A DNA stretch of 37,343 bases, taken from positions 1-37,343 of the forward strand of contig NZ_JAGPYK010000046.1 of NCBI RefSeq assembly GCF_018070045.1, given 5' to 3'. Position 1 is the stretch's first letter; each line of letters begins with the position of its first letter. Positions 23,790 through 32,900 of the stretch are shown here, piece by piece. The DNA comes from Micromonospora sp. U21. Its GTDB lineage: Bacteria > Actinomycetota > Actinomycetes > Mycobacteriales > Micromonosporaceae. Position numbers and translations under genes: made by a program. Below the pieces are notes generated by a model, which was given only the letters and a program-made list of their open reading frames with translations, ran no database searches and was not told where the DNA came from.

Positions 23790-23829
23790 CCTGCCATGGA
23801 TGGAGCCCCGCAACGGGGCGTACGGCAGG
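23790..23829 (+). promoter_or_regulatory. Structured leader that overlaps the Shine-Dalgarno of the next gene
   Basis: An outer stem CCTGCC (23790-23795) / GGCAGG (23824-23829) encloses an inner hairpin GCCCCG (23805-23810) / CGGGGC (23814-23819). The ribosome site AGGAGG (23827-23832) shares its first three bases with the outer stem. A TAGATA sequence at 23782-23787 is a possible -10. Confidence 0.4.
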
Positions 23830-23839
23830 AGGTCGTGCG

Positions 23840-24304
23840 ATGGACGGACGGTGGCGTGACGTCGGGGTGCTCGCGGGAGCGCTGTTCGCGGTCAACGTGG
23901 TCGCCCGGCTGATCATCCGGCTCGGCTTCGACGGTGACGACACCGTCGCCGACCGGGTGTCGCTGGCGATGTTCGTGGTGATCGGGCTGATCCTGGCCGT
24001 GGTCGCCTTCCGCTGGGGGCGCCGTCGGCCGCTGGCCGGGTGGGCGGCCGACGTGACCGTCGCGGTGCTGGTGGCGATGGCCCTGACCGTGCTGGTCGGG
24101 CCGCTGCTGGTCGGCAACAACCCGTTCGCCGGCGGGGCGGGCACGTTCTTCGCCCAGATCTGGCTCTACCTGCTCGCCAGCGGCGCCGGGGTGCTGATCG
24201 GGTACCTGGTGCTCACCGCGCTCGGGCTCGACCACCGCTCCCAGCAGCTCAAGCGGTACGCCGAGGTCAAGGCCTCCAAGCCGCGCCGGGTCGTCCGCCG
24301 CTGA
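23840..24304 (+). CDS. Four-helix membrane protein of unknown function
   Basis: 154 residues, ATG at 23840 with AGGAGG upstream. Four hydrophobic segments (roughly 8-25, 38-58, 70-92, 110-135) and a basic C-terminal tail (KPRRVVRR). The family is not recognised. It lies 81 bases after the previous membrane protein and probably has its own leader (see the structured region at 23790-23829). Confidence 0.75.
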   Translation: MDGRWRDVGVLAGALFAVNVVARLIIRLGFDGDDTVADRVSLAMFVVIGLILAVVAFRWGRRRPLAGWAADVTVAVLVAMALTVLVGPLLVGNNPFAGGAGTFFAQIWLYLLASGAGVLIGYLVLTALGLDHRSQQLKRYAEVKASKPRRVVRR

Positions 24305-24437
24305 CCCGTCCGCGCGGGCGTTCGGCGGTCCGCGTCCGGGCGCCGGCGATGATCGATTCGATGTCCAGGAAGTCGCGGTTTCCGGCCGAGGCGGACGGCC
24401 CCGTTTCCTGGAATTCGAGTGGATCACGTCCGCCGGC

Positions 24438-25397
24438 TCAGTGCGGAGCGACCCGGGTCAGGTAGGCGTGGTGGGTCGTGAAGCCGAGCCGCTGGTAGAG
24501 CGCCACCGCACCGGTGTTGTGCTGCTCCACCTGAAGGAAGGCGTGCGTCGCCCCGGCCGAGGCGCCCCAGTCGGCCAGCGCCGCGAGCACCGCCCGCGCC
24601 AGCCCCTGACGGCGCGCCTCCGGCAGCACCTCGATCAGGCTCAGCCCGAGCCAGCGGCCCTGCCCGGTCACCGTGCCCCGGCCGATCGCCACCAGCGTGC
24701 CGTCGGCGTACGCGTGGGCGAAGCGGACCTGGTCCACGGCGGTGAGCACGTGCCGGGCGGCGTCCGGCAGGCCACCCTTGCGCCCGGCGGCGACCGTCAG
24801 CCACGCGGCGGACGGCGCGGCCACCAGCTCGACGCCGGTTCCGGCGACCGCCGTGCCGGCCCCGGGGGCGGCCAGGGGCAGTGGCGCGGTCTGCACCAGC
24901 GTCGGCGGCCGGCTGCCCCAGCCCCGGGTGTCCAGCTCGGCACCGACCGGCGCGGCGAGCGGCAGCGGCGTGTTGATCAGCGCCGGTTGGCCCTGCTCGG
25001 CGTACCAGCGCTCGACCGCGTCCACCGCGGCGGGCAGCGGCCGGTCCGGATCGCCGATCGGCAGTGCCGAGTTGGCCCGTCCGGTCCAGCCGTCGGCGGC
25101 CCGGAGCAGCCAGTCACCGAGCAGGCCCCGCGTCGGTGCCGGCCAGGCTTCGTCGGCGGCCCGTTCGAGCGCCACCACCGCGGCGGCGGTCGGTCGGCGG
25201 GTCGGCGGCACCCGCTTGGCCCGGTGCACCTGCGCCACCGGGACCCGCAGCTGGCCCTGCGCGGTGGCCAGCGTGAGATGAGTCTCGCTCAGCTCCACCA
25301 GCTCGCCGAGGGCGTCCGAGAAGAGCGGGCGGCCTTCGCGAATCCCCACAATCCGGCGGACCACGATCCGGTGTCCCACATCCTGCTGTCGGAGCAC
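24438..25397 (-). CDS. GNAT acetyltransferase, CG3035/Rv0428c-like
   Basis: 319 residues, GTG start at 25397 with a GGGGAGGGGG ribosome site. The N-terminal ~65 residues form a small SH3-like domain (VVRRIVGIREGRPLFSDALGELVEL...), and the C-terminal GNAT fold has the acetyl-CoA motif RRQGLARAVL and the closing NTGAVALYQRLGF. The two-part layout is that of the CG3035/Rv0428c group, for which N-acetylglutamate synthase activity has been reported in Corynebacterium. That would place it in arginine synthesis, but the assignment to this substrate is by similarity from memory. It is divergent from the ferredoxin gene, and their -10 elements overlap. Confidence 0.8.
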   Translation of the reverse strand: MLRQQDVGHRIVVRRIVGIREGRPLFSDALGELVELSETHLTLATAQGQLRVPVAQVHRAKRVPPTRRPTAAAVVALERAADEAWPAPTRGLLGDWLLRAADGWTGRANSALPIGDPDRPLPAAVDAVERWYAEQGQPALINTPLPLAAPVGAELDTRGWGSRPPTLVQTAPLPLAAPGAGTAVAGTGVELVAAPSAAWLTVAAGRKGGLPDAARHVLTAVDQVRFAHAYADGTLVAIGRGTVTGQGRWLGLSLIEVLPEARRQGLARAVLAALADWGASAGATHAFLQVEQHNTGAVALYQRLGFTTHHAYLTRVAPH

Positions 25398-25419
25398 GAT
25401 CGACCCCCTCCCCGGCGAG

Positions 25420-25429
25420 ATACTAGGCT
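25420..25429. promoter_or_regulatory. Overlapping divergent -10 elements (GNAT gene and fdxA)
   Basis: Minus-strand TAGTAT (25420-25425) and plus-strand TAGGCT (25424-25429) overlap by two bases. The GNAT transcript would start near 25413 and the ferredoxin transcript near 25437, so only one promoter may be occupied at a time. Confidence 0.45.
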
Positions 25430-25476
25430 CTAACCGTCGCGGGAGATCGCGGCGTGTCTTGCGGAGGAGAAGACCG

Positions 25477-25803
25477 GTGACCTACATCATCGCCGAGCCG
25501 TGCGTGGATGTGCTCGACAAGGCATGTATCGAGGAGTGCCCGGTCGACTGCATTTACGAGGGCAACCGGATGCTCTACATCCACCCCGACGAGTGCGTCG
25601 ACTGTGGTGCCTGTGAGCCTGTCTGCCCGGTGGAGGCGATCTTCTACGAGGACGACGTCCCGGAGCAGTGGAAGGACTACACCGGCGCCAACTACGAGTT
25701 CTTCGAGGACCTGGGCTCGCCCGGGGGCGCCTCGAAGATCGGCAAGGTGGAGAAGGACGCCACATTCGTCGCCGCGCAGCCGCCGCGCGGCGAGGGCCAC
25801 TGA
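25477..25803 (+). CDS. fdxA: 7Fe ferredoxin (FdxA/FdxC type)
   Basis: 108-residue ferredoxin with a [3Fe-4S] and a [4Fe-4S] cluster. The N-terminal ligand region is Cys9, Cys17, Cys21; the second motif is CVDCGACEPVCPVEAI. The C-terminal extension after residue ~60 is typical of actinobacterial 7Fe ferredoxins. GTG start with AGGAGA upstream. It overlaps the next gene, dapC, by 4 bases, an arrangement conserved in actinobacteria. It serves as a low-potential electron carrier; its partner enzyme is not in this window. Confidence 0.95.
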   Translation: MTYIIAEPCVDVLDKACIEECPVDCIYEGNRMLYIHPDECVDCGACEPVCPVEAIFYEDDVPEQWKDYTGANYEFFEDLGSPGGASKIGKVEKDATFVAAQPPRGEGH

Positions 25804-26906
25804 ACAGGCCCGCGCCGGTCTCGTCGCGGCTGCCCGAATACACCTGGGACACCCTGGCCGCCGCGGCCACCCTGGCCGCGGCGCACCCGGAGGGCCTGAT
25901 CAACCTTTCCATGGGCACGCCGGTCGACCCGGTGCCCGAGGTGATCCGGCGGGCGCTGGCCGACGCGTCCGACGCTCCCGGCTACCCGTTGACCGCCGGC
26001 ACCCCGGCGTTGCGGGACGCGATCGCGGCGTGGGTCGCCCGGGCCTGTGGCGCCGGGGTCGATGGTCTCGGTGTGCTGCCGACCATCGGCTCCAAGGAGT
26101 TGGTCGCCTGGCTGCCCACCCTGCTCGGCATCGGTCCGGGTGACGTGGTGGTGGTGCCGTCGGTCGCGTACCCCACGTACGAGGCAGGGGCCCGGCTGGC
26201 CGGGGCCACCGTGGTCCGCGCCGACTCGCTCACCGCGGTCGGGCCGACCTCCCGGGTCCGGCTGGTCTGGGTCAACTCGCCCGGCAACCCGACCGGCCGG
26301 GTGTTGCCCGCGGCGCACCTGCGCAAAGTGGTCGACTGGGCCCGGGAACGCGGCGCGGTGGTGGCCAGCGACGAGTGCTACCTGCCGCTCGGCTGGTCCG
26401 CCGAGCCGGTCTCGGTGCTGTCCCCGCAGGTGTGCGGCGGGAGCTACGACGGGGTGCTCGCCGTGCACTCGCTCTCCAAGCGGTCCAACCTCGCCGGCTA
26501 CCGGGCCGGGTTCGTGGCCGGCGACCCGGCGCTCGTCGCCGAGCTGCTGAAGGTCCGTAAGCACGCTGGCATGATCGTGCCCGCCCCCGTGCAGGCGGCC
26601 ATGGTGGCCGCCCTTCAGGACCAGCGGCACGCCGACGAGCAGCGGGAGCGCTACCGCGCCCGGCGTGAGGTGCTGACCGCCGCGTTCACCGGCGCCGGCT
26701 TCACGGTCGAGCACTCGGAGGCCGGCCTCTACCTCTGGCTCACCCGCGGTGAGGACTGCTGGCAGACGGTCGACTGGCTGGCCCGGCGCGGCATCCTGGT
26801 CGCCGCCGGGGTCTTCTACGGTCCGAGCGCGAACCAGCACGTCCGGGTGGCGCTCACCGAGTCCGACGAGCACGTCGCCGCGGTCGCCGGCCGGCTGCGG
26901 GCCTGA
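25800..26906 (+). CDS. dapC: Succinyldiaminopimelate transaminase (DapC), probably with a CTG start
   Basis: Class I/II PLP aminotransferase of the succinylase branch of lysine/diaminopimelate synthesis, making N-succinyl-L,L-DAP from the keto compound. NSPGNPTG (159-166) and the PLP lysine Lys227 in SLSKRSN are present. 368 residues if translation starts at CTG (25800), which overlaps the fdxA stop as CTGA. No ATG, GTG or TTG lies in frame between the start of the conserved sequence and the previous gene; the next ATG (25911) would cut off the conserved N-terminus. Thus a CTG start, coupled to fdxA, is the best explanation. dapD and dapE are in the same window. Confidence 0.88.
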   Translation: MNRPAPVSSRLPEYTWDTLAAAATLAAAHPEGLINLSMGTPVDPVPEVIRRALADASDAPGYPLTAGTPALRDAIAAWVARACGAGVDGLGVLPTIGSKELVAWLPTLLGIGPGDVVVVPSVAYPTYEAGARLAGATVVRADSLTAVGPTSRVRLVWVNSPGNPTGRVLPAAHLRKVVDWARERGAVVASDECYLPLGWSAEPVSVLSPQVCGGSYDGVLAVHSLSKRSNLAGYRAGFVAGDPALVAELLKVRKHAGMIVPAPVQAAMVAALQDQRHADEQRERYRARREVLTAAFTGAGFTVEHSEAGLYLWLTRGEDCWQTVDWLARRGILVAAGVFYGPSANQHVRVALTESDEHVAAVAGRLRA

Positions 26907-26921
26907 CCCCGGGGCCCGGCG

Positions 26922-27950
26922 ATGACCGGCGAGGCGACCGGGCGGTACGCCGGAGTGCGGGCGGCCGTGGTCGGCACCGGCCTGATCGGCGGCTCGGTGC
27001 TGCTGCGCCTGGCCGACGCCGGCCTGGACGTGGCGGGTTGGGATCCCGATCCGGCGACCCGCGAGCGGGCCCGGGCTGGGGGGCTGGTTGCGCCGGACAC
27101 CATCGAGGAGGCCGTGGCCGGCCGGGACGTGGTCTTTCTCAGCGGGCCGCTGCCCACCCTGCCCGGGACGCTGGCCCGGGTCGCCGCCGCGACCGCGCCG
27201 GGCTGCGTGCTCACCGACGTCGGCAGCACCAAGGTCGAGGTGACCGAGGCGGCCGACCGGCTCGGGCTCACCGACCGGTTCGTGCCCGGGCACCCGATGG
27301 CCGGTGCGGAGTCCGCCGGCCTGACCGCCGCCTCCACGACGCTGCTGGCGGGCGCCGCCTGGGTGCTCTGCCCGGCACCGGGCGCGGCGACGCCCGCCTT
27401 CCGCTGGCTGGCCGGGCTGCTGGTGGAGCTGTTCGGCGCCCGGGTCGTGCCGATGTCCGCGCCGGCGCACGACTCGGCGGCCGCGCTCGCCTCGCACGTG
27501 CCGCACCTGCTGGCCGGGGCGCTGGCCGGGGCGGTGCAGCGGGCGCCGCTGCGCGACGCGGTGCTGGCGCTCGCCGCGGGCAGCTTCCGGGACGGCACCC
27601 GGGTCGCCGGCACCCCCGCCGAGCGGACCGCGAACATGCTGCTCGGCAACCAGACCCGGGTGCTGCACGAGCTGGCCGAGGTGAGCGCATTCCTGGACGA
27701 GCTGGCGGCCGCGCTGCGGGCCGGTGACGCGGCGGCGCTCACCGCTCGGTACGCGGAGGCCGCCGCGGCCCGGTCGGCGCTGCTCGACCCCCGGTACGCC
27801 GGACGGGACCGGGAGTTCCCGACCGACGGCGACCATGCCGCCGAGGTGACCTGGCTGCGAGGGCTGGGCGAGGCGGGCGGGCACCTGACCGGGTGCCGGG
27901 TTGGCGCGACAGCGGTCTCCTACACGGCATGGCGCCCGCTGGCTGACTAG
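26922..27950 (+). CDS. tyrA: Prephenate dehydrogenase
   Basis: 342 residues. The N-terminal NAD(P) fold starts VVGTGLIGGS (GxGxxG at 18-23), followed by LTDVGSTKVEV and HPMAGAESAG, motifs of the prephenate/arogenate dehydrogenase family. It converts prephenate to 4-hydroxyphenylpyruvate in tyrosine synthesis (arogenate dehydrogenase is possible). It starts 15 bases after the dapC stop with no strong ribosome site, so it may depend on translation from upstream. The -10 of the next gene overlaps its stop codon. Confidence 0.9.
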   Translation: MTGEATGRYAGVRAAVVGTGLIGGSVLLRLADAGLDVAGWDPDPATRERARAGGLVAPDTIEEAVAGRDVVFLSGPLPTLPGTLARVAAATAPGCVLTDVGSTKVEVTEAADRLGLTDRFVPGHPMAGAESAGLTAASTTLLAGAAWVLCPAPGAATPAFRWLAGLLVELFGARVVPMSAPAHDSAAALASHVPHLLAGALAGAVQRAPLRDAVLALAAGSFRDGTRVAGTPAERTANMLLGNQTRVLHELAEVSAFLDELAAALRAGDAAALTARYAEAAAARSALLDPRYAGRDREFPTDGDHAAEVTWLRGLGEAGGHLTGCRVGATAVSYTAWRPLAD

Positions 27951-27953
27951 GCT
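27948..27953 (+). promoter_or_regulatory. Candidate -10 hexamer for leaderless SIMPL gene
   Basis: TAGGCT overlapping the tyrA stop (TAG), 7 bases before the ATG at 27961. Confidence 0.55.
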
Positions 27954-27960
27954 CAGGGGT

Positions 27961-28599
27961 ATGGCAGTGGATGGCCCGGTCGTGCAGGTGCGCGGTGAGG
28001 CGTACCGGGAGGTGCCGCCCGAGCTGGCCCGGTTCGCGGTCACCGCGAAGGCCCGGGACCGGGACCGGGAGGCCACGCTGACCCGGCTGGCCGAGCGGGC
28101 CGCCGCCGTCCGGGTGCTGCTGGACAGCTCCGAGCCGGTCGTGGCCCGGCGGGAGACCGGCGACCTGCGGGTCCGGCCGGAGACCCGGCGTTCGGGCGAG
28201 CGGGTGGTGGCCTGGCACGGCAGCGTGACGACCACGGTCACCGTCACCGACTTCACCGCCCTCGGTGAGCTGATGCTCCGGCTGGCCGACCAGGACCAGG
28301 TCGAGGTGGCCGGTCCCTGGTGGGAGCTGCGCCCGGACAGCCCCGCGCACCGCGAGGCGCGGCACGCCGCGATCACCGACGCGCTGCTGCGCGCCCGGGA
28401 GTACGCCGAGGCGCTGGGCGCCCGGGTGACCTCGCTGATCGAGCTGGCCGACGCCGGCCCCGGCGACCGGCCGGTGTTCGCCCGTGCGGCGTACGACGGG
28501 GGCGGCGGCGCGCCGGAGCTGGAGTTGGACCCGCAGCCACAGACGGTCCAGGCGGCCGTGCAGGCGCGGTTCACCATCAGCGACCCGGTTCTGGGCTGA
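27961..28599 (+). CDS. SIMPL (DUF541) domain protein
   Basis: 212 residues, SIMPL domain throughout: VQVRGEAYREVPPELARF at the start and the ARREARHAAITDALLRAREYAEALGA helix typical of the family near residues 125-155. Most SIMPL proteins are exported; this one lacks a signal peptide and appears cytoplasmic. The role of the domain is poorly known. It likely has its own leaderless promoter, and its stop overlaps the next start (TGATG). Confidence 0.85.
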   Translation: MAVDGPVVQVRGEAYREVPPELARFAVTAKARDRDREATLTRLAERAAAVRVLLDSSEPVVARRETGDLRVRPETRRSGERVVAWHGSVTTTVTVTDFTALGELMLRLADQDQVEVAGPWWELRPDSPAHREARHAAITDALLRAREYAEALGARVTSLIELADAGPGDRPVFARAAYDGGGGAPELELDPQPQTVQAAVQARFTISDPVLG

Positions 28600-29246
28600 T
28601 GCCGCCGGCCCGGGTGCTCTCCGTCGACGAGCTGGTCGCACGGGCGCGGGCGCTGGCTGAGGCCGGTCCTCGGCAACTGCTCGGCATCGCCGGCGCGCCG
28701 GGCGCGGGGAAGTCCACGTTGGCCGAGCAGGTCGTTGCCGGGGTCGGTCCGACCGCCCGGCTGGTGCCGATGGACGGCTTCCACCTGGCGCAGTCGCAGC
28801 TGGCTCGGCTGGGCCGCGCCGATCGCAAGGGCGCGGTGGACACCTTCGACGCCAACGGGTACGTCTCGCTGCTGCGCCGGTTGCACCGGTTGGAGCCGAC
28901 CTCGGTCTACGCGCCGGAGTTCCGCCGGGACCTGGAGGAGCCGGTGGCCGGGGCGATCGAGGTGCCGCCATCGGTCCGGCTGGTGGTGACGGAGGGCAAC
29001 TACCTGCTGCTGCCGGACTTCCCGTGGCAGGAGATCCGGTCGTTGCTGCACGAGGCCTGGTTCCTCGATCTGGACGCCGAGCTGCGGCAGCGCCGGCTGA
29101 CCGCCCGGCACGAGGCGTTCGGGCGGTCGCCGGTGCAGGCGCAGGCCTGGGCGCTGGGCAGCGACGAGGCCAACGCCTCTCTGGTCACCGGCACCGCCGG
29201 CACCGCCGACCTGGTGGTCCGCCTGCCCGAGCCGCCTTCACCCTGA
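28599..29246 (+). CDS. P-loop kinase of the uridine kinase/phosphoribulokinase group
   Basis: 215 residues. GAPGAGKS at 32-39 is the P-loop; PMDGFHLAQSQLARLG is the substrate-loop motif of the nucleoside/pantothenate-like kinase group, and RLTARHEAFGRS is the lid region. Such proteins are often annotated as uridine kinase-like or putative sugar kinases; the substrate cannot be deduced. The start ATG overlaps the SIMPL gene stop by one base, so it is co-transcribed with it. Confidence 0.85.
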   Translation: MPPARVLSVDELVARARALAEAGPRQLLGIAGAPGAGKSTLAEQVVAGVGPTARLVPMDGFHLAQSQLARLGRADRKGAVDTFDANGYVSLLRRLHRLEPTSVYAPEFRRDLEEPVAGAIEVPPSVRLVVTEGNYLLLPDFPWQEIRSLLHEAWFLDLDAELRQRRLTARHEAFGRSPVQAQAWALGSDEANASLVTGTAGTADLVVRLPEPPSP

Positions 29247-29268
29247 CCCGAGCGCCGGGCCGTGTCGA

Positions 29269-29826
29269 TCAGTCCAGCTGGCGGACCGGCCGGGCCGGGT
29301 TGCCGACCGCGACCACGTTGGGGGGCAGGTCCCGGGTCACCACCGCGCCGGCGCCGACGACGGTGTTCGCACCGATCGTCACCCCGGCCAGCACGATCGC
29401 GCCGCCGCCGAGCCAGACGTTGTCGCCGATGGTGATCGGCTTGGCCGCCTCCCACTTGTCGCGGCGTGGCCCGGGTTCCACCGGGTGCGTCGGAGTGAGC
29501 AGCTGCACGTTCGGTCCGACCTGGACGTCCGCGCCGAGGGTGATCAGGGCGACGTCGAGGAAGACCGCGTGGTAGTTGACGAAGCTGCGTGGCCCGATCC
29601 GGATCTGCCAGCCGTAGTCGCAGTAGAACGGTGGGCGGACCCAGGTGCCCTCGCCCAGCTCGCCGAGCAGGTCGCGCAGCGCCGCCAGGCGGGCCACCTC
29701 GTCCGCCGCGGAGCTGGTGTTGAAGCGTTCCATCAGCCGGGCGGCCCGGTCCAGGTCAGCGACGATTTCGGGATCGTCGGCGAGGTACGGCTCACCGGCG
29801 AGCATTCGGTCCTTCATGGAGGTCAC
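29269..29826 (-). CDS. Sugar O-acetyltransferase (Maa/NodL/LacA type)
   Basis: 185 residues, N-terminal Maa domain (MKDRMLAGEPYLADDPEI) and a left-handed beta-helix of hexapeptide repeats (ITIGDNVWLGGGAIVLAGVTIGANTVVGAGAVVT). TPTHPVEPG holds the catalytic His region. It transfers acetyl from acetyl-CoA to a sugar hydroxyl, physiological acceptor unknown. I give the GTG at 29826; an ATG at 29817 is a credible alternative start. Convergent with the P-loop kinase gene and divergent from the subtilase. Confidence 0.9.
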   Translation of the reverse strand: MTSMKDRMLAGEPYLADDPEIVADLDRAARLMERFNTSSAADEVARLAALRDLLGELGEGTWVRPPFYCDYGWQIRIGPRSFVNYHAVFLDVALITLGADVQVGPNVQLLTPTHPVEPGPRRDKWEAAKPITIGDNVWLGGGAIVLAGVTIGANTVVGAGAVVTRDLPPNVVAVGNPARPVRQLD

Positions 29827-29893
29827 CCGGTCGATGATGCCGTTCCGGCCGGGTACGGGTTGGTTGGTCCGTCATTTTTTCGACTTCCCTATG

Positions 29894-29906
29894 CATACGC
29901 GGTATG
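29894..29906. promoter_or_regulatory. Palindrome CATACGCGGTATG upstream of the subtilase gene
   Basis: Near-perfect 13-base inverted repeat; the flanks extend it to GCATAC/GTATGC. It is 60 bases before the subtilase start and 67 before the acetyltransferase start. 12 of 13 bases match the palindrome at 35738-35750. Confidence 0.5.
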
Positions 29907-29966
29907 CAACTCTGACGGTGGTCAATGCGTCTCTAGTCGTAACGACGCTCCATCGAGGAGGATCCG

Positions 29967-32900
29967 TTGCATCGAAGTAGCAGAATGGCCGCCGCAGTCG
30001 TAGTCGCCCTCGGGCTGGGCAGTCCGGCAGTCGCCGTGGCAGCCCCGTCGACCACCGCCGCCACCCCGGACGCCGTCGGGCGCACCTCGACCAACGCCGC
30101 GTCTCCGACCACCACCGTCACCCTGCTCACCGGGGACCGGGTCACCGTCACCGCGTCCGGGTCCGCCGTCGTACGTCCGGGTGCCGGGCGTACCGACATC
30201 CGCTTCCTCACCACCCGCGACGACGGTCACCTCACGGTGCTGCCGCAGGACGCCCTGCCACTGGTCCGCGCCGGCCGGGTCGACCGGCGGCTGTTCGACG
30301 TGACCGGGCTGATCGCCGCCGGCTACGACGATGCCCGCCGCGACCACCTGCCGGTGCTGGTGACCGGCGACGCGGGCGCCAACCGGAGAGCCGCCGCTCC
30401 CGCCGGGCTGACCGTCACCACACAACTGCCGGCCATCGGCGGTGTCGCCGCGAGGGCGGACAAGCAGCGAGCCGCGACGGTCTGGACGGCGCTCACCGGC
30501 GCCGGCGCCCGGGTCGGCACGGCGGGGGGCGCCGACCGGATCTGGCTCGACGGCCGCCGGCAGATCACCCTTGACCACAGCGTGCCGCAGATCGGCGCAC
30601 CGGCCGCGCACCAGGCGGGCTTCACCGGCCAGGGCGTACGCGTCGCCGTGCTGGACACCGGCGTCGACGCCAACCACCCCGACCTGACCGGCCGGATCGC
30701 CGAGTCGCAGAACTTCACCGAGGCCCCCGATGCCGGTGACACCGTCGGGCACGGCACCCACGTCGCCTCGATCATCGCCGGCAGCGGCGCCGCCTCCGGC
30801 GGTAGGTACCGGGGCGTCGCCCCGGACGCCATGCTGCTCAACGGCAAGGTCTGCGAGGACGCGGGCTGCCCGGAGTCGGCGATTCTGGCCGGCATGCAGT
30901 GGGCCGCCGTCGACCAGCACGCCGACGTGATCAACATGAGCCTGGGTGGTCGCGACACGCCCGCCGTCGACCCGCTGGAGGCCGCGGTCGAGTCGCTGAC
31001 CGCGCAGACCGGCGCGCTCTTCGTGATCTCCGCCGGCAACGACGGCACCGACGGCTCGGTCGGCTCGCCGAGCACGGCGGACGCCGCCCTCGCCGTGGGC
31101 GCGGTGGACCGCGACGACGCGCTGGCCGACTTCTCCAGCCGGGGGCCCCGGGTGGGCGACGCCGGGCTGAAGCCGGACCTGACCGCGCCCGGCGTGGAGA
31201 TCGTCGCCGCCCGCGGCGACGGCACGCTGCTCGGCGAGCCGGTGGGGGAGAAGTACGTCTCGCTCTCCGGCACCTCGATGGCCGCGCCGCACGTCACCGG
31301 CGCGGTGGCGCTGCTCGCCCAGCAGCACACCGGCTGGGAGGCAGCCCAGCTCAAGGCCACCCTGATGGCCTCGGCGAAGCCGCACCCGGCGCAGACCGCC
31401 TTTCAGCAGGGCGCCGGCCGGGTCGACGTGGCCCGGGCGATCACCCAGCGGGTGGTCAGTGACCCGGTCAGCGTCTCCTTCGGCCAGCCGGCCTGGCCGC
31501 ACAGCGACGACACCCCGGTCACCAGGGAAGTCGGCTGGCGCAACGACGGCCCGGACCCGCTCACCCTGGACCTGACCCTCGAGGTGACCGGCCCGAACGG
31601 CCAGCCGGCACCCGCCGGAATGTTCGCCCTCGGCGCGAGCCAGGTCACCGTGCCGGCCGGCGGCACCGCCGGCACCACCGTCACCGCGGACACCCGACTC
31701 GGAACGGACGGCCACTGGACCGGGCGGATCGTGGCCCGCTCCGGGTCGGCCGTGGCGGTCACCCCGGTCGCGGTGAACCGGGAGGTGGAGAGCTACCAGC
31801 TCACCGTGCGGCACCTGGACACCACCGGTGCGGCCGCCACCGACCACATCACCGCTCTCGTCGACCTGGACACCTTCGCCACCTACGACCTGTACGACCC
31901 GGACGGCACCGTCGACACCCGGGTGCCCAAGGGCCGCTACGGACTCGTCAGCCTCCTCTTCGCCGCGGACGGGGTCGCGCAGCTGGCCCAGCCGGAGCTG
32001 GTCATCGACGGCGACACCACCCGCACCGTCGACGCCCGGAAGGCCCGGCCGGTGCGCACCGCCGTTCCGGAGCGCTCGGCCGCGCCGGCGCTGGTGGACA
32101 TCGGGGCGAACTGGGTCACCGACGACCGCGCGTACGGGTTCGGCGTGATCTCGCCCGACTTCACCGGGCTGGCCACCGGGCACCTCGGTCGTGCGGTCTC
32201 CGGTGACCGGTTCTTCGCCACGGTGAGCAGCCAGTGGGCGCAGCCCGAGGTCGCCAACAGCCCCTACCCGTACGCGCTGAGCGAGAAGTTCTCCGGCCGG
32301 ATGCCGACCGGCTTCGACAAGACCTACCGCAGCCGGGACCTGGCCAGCGTCACGCACCGGTTCCGGGGCGGCTATCCGGGCCTGACCGCCGAGCGGGTGG
32401 TCTTCCCACACCTCGATCCGGATCTGGGCGGTTGGGCGGTCGGCCTGACCACCGTGGTGCCGGGGCAGCGGGTCGAGCACTACAACACCCGCGGGCTGCG
32501 CTGGTCCTCCGAGCTGATGTTCGGGGTACCCACCGACGAGGGGTGGCCGGATCTGAAGGCGTCGCTGACCGCCGAACCACGGGTGTACCGGCCCGGCCGG
32601 CACACCCGGGAGAGCTGGAACAGCGCACCGTACGGACCGTCGTTCCCGGCGCCGCGCTGGCCCGGCCAGGGAGTCACCCGGCTCGGTGACGAGATCCAGG
32701 TGGACGTTCCCCTGCACAGCGACGCCGAGGGGCACGCGGGCGGTTCCGTCGCCGACAGCGCCCGGACGGCCCTGTACCGCGACGGCGTACTGGTCGGCGA
32801 GCTGCCCCAGCCCGCCTTCGGGCAGTTCACGGTGCCGCCCGGTGCCGCTCGCTACCGGCTGGAGGTCTCGTCGAAGCGGAGCTTCACCGATCTCAGCACC

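Noticed and set aside
25692..29111. A very long open frame on the minus strand (over 1100 codons) opposite fdxA-dapC-tyrA
   Set aside because: It is antisense to genes with clear motifs, and its translation is Arg/Gly/His/Val/Gln-rich without domains. Such shadow frames are expected in high-GC DNA.
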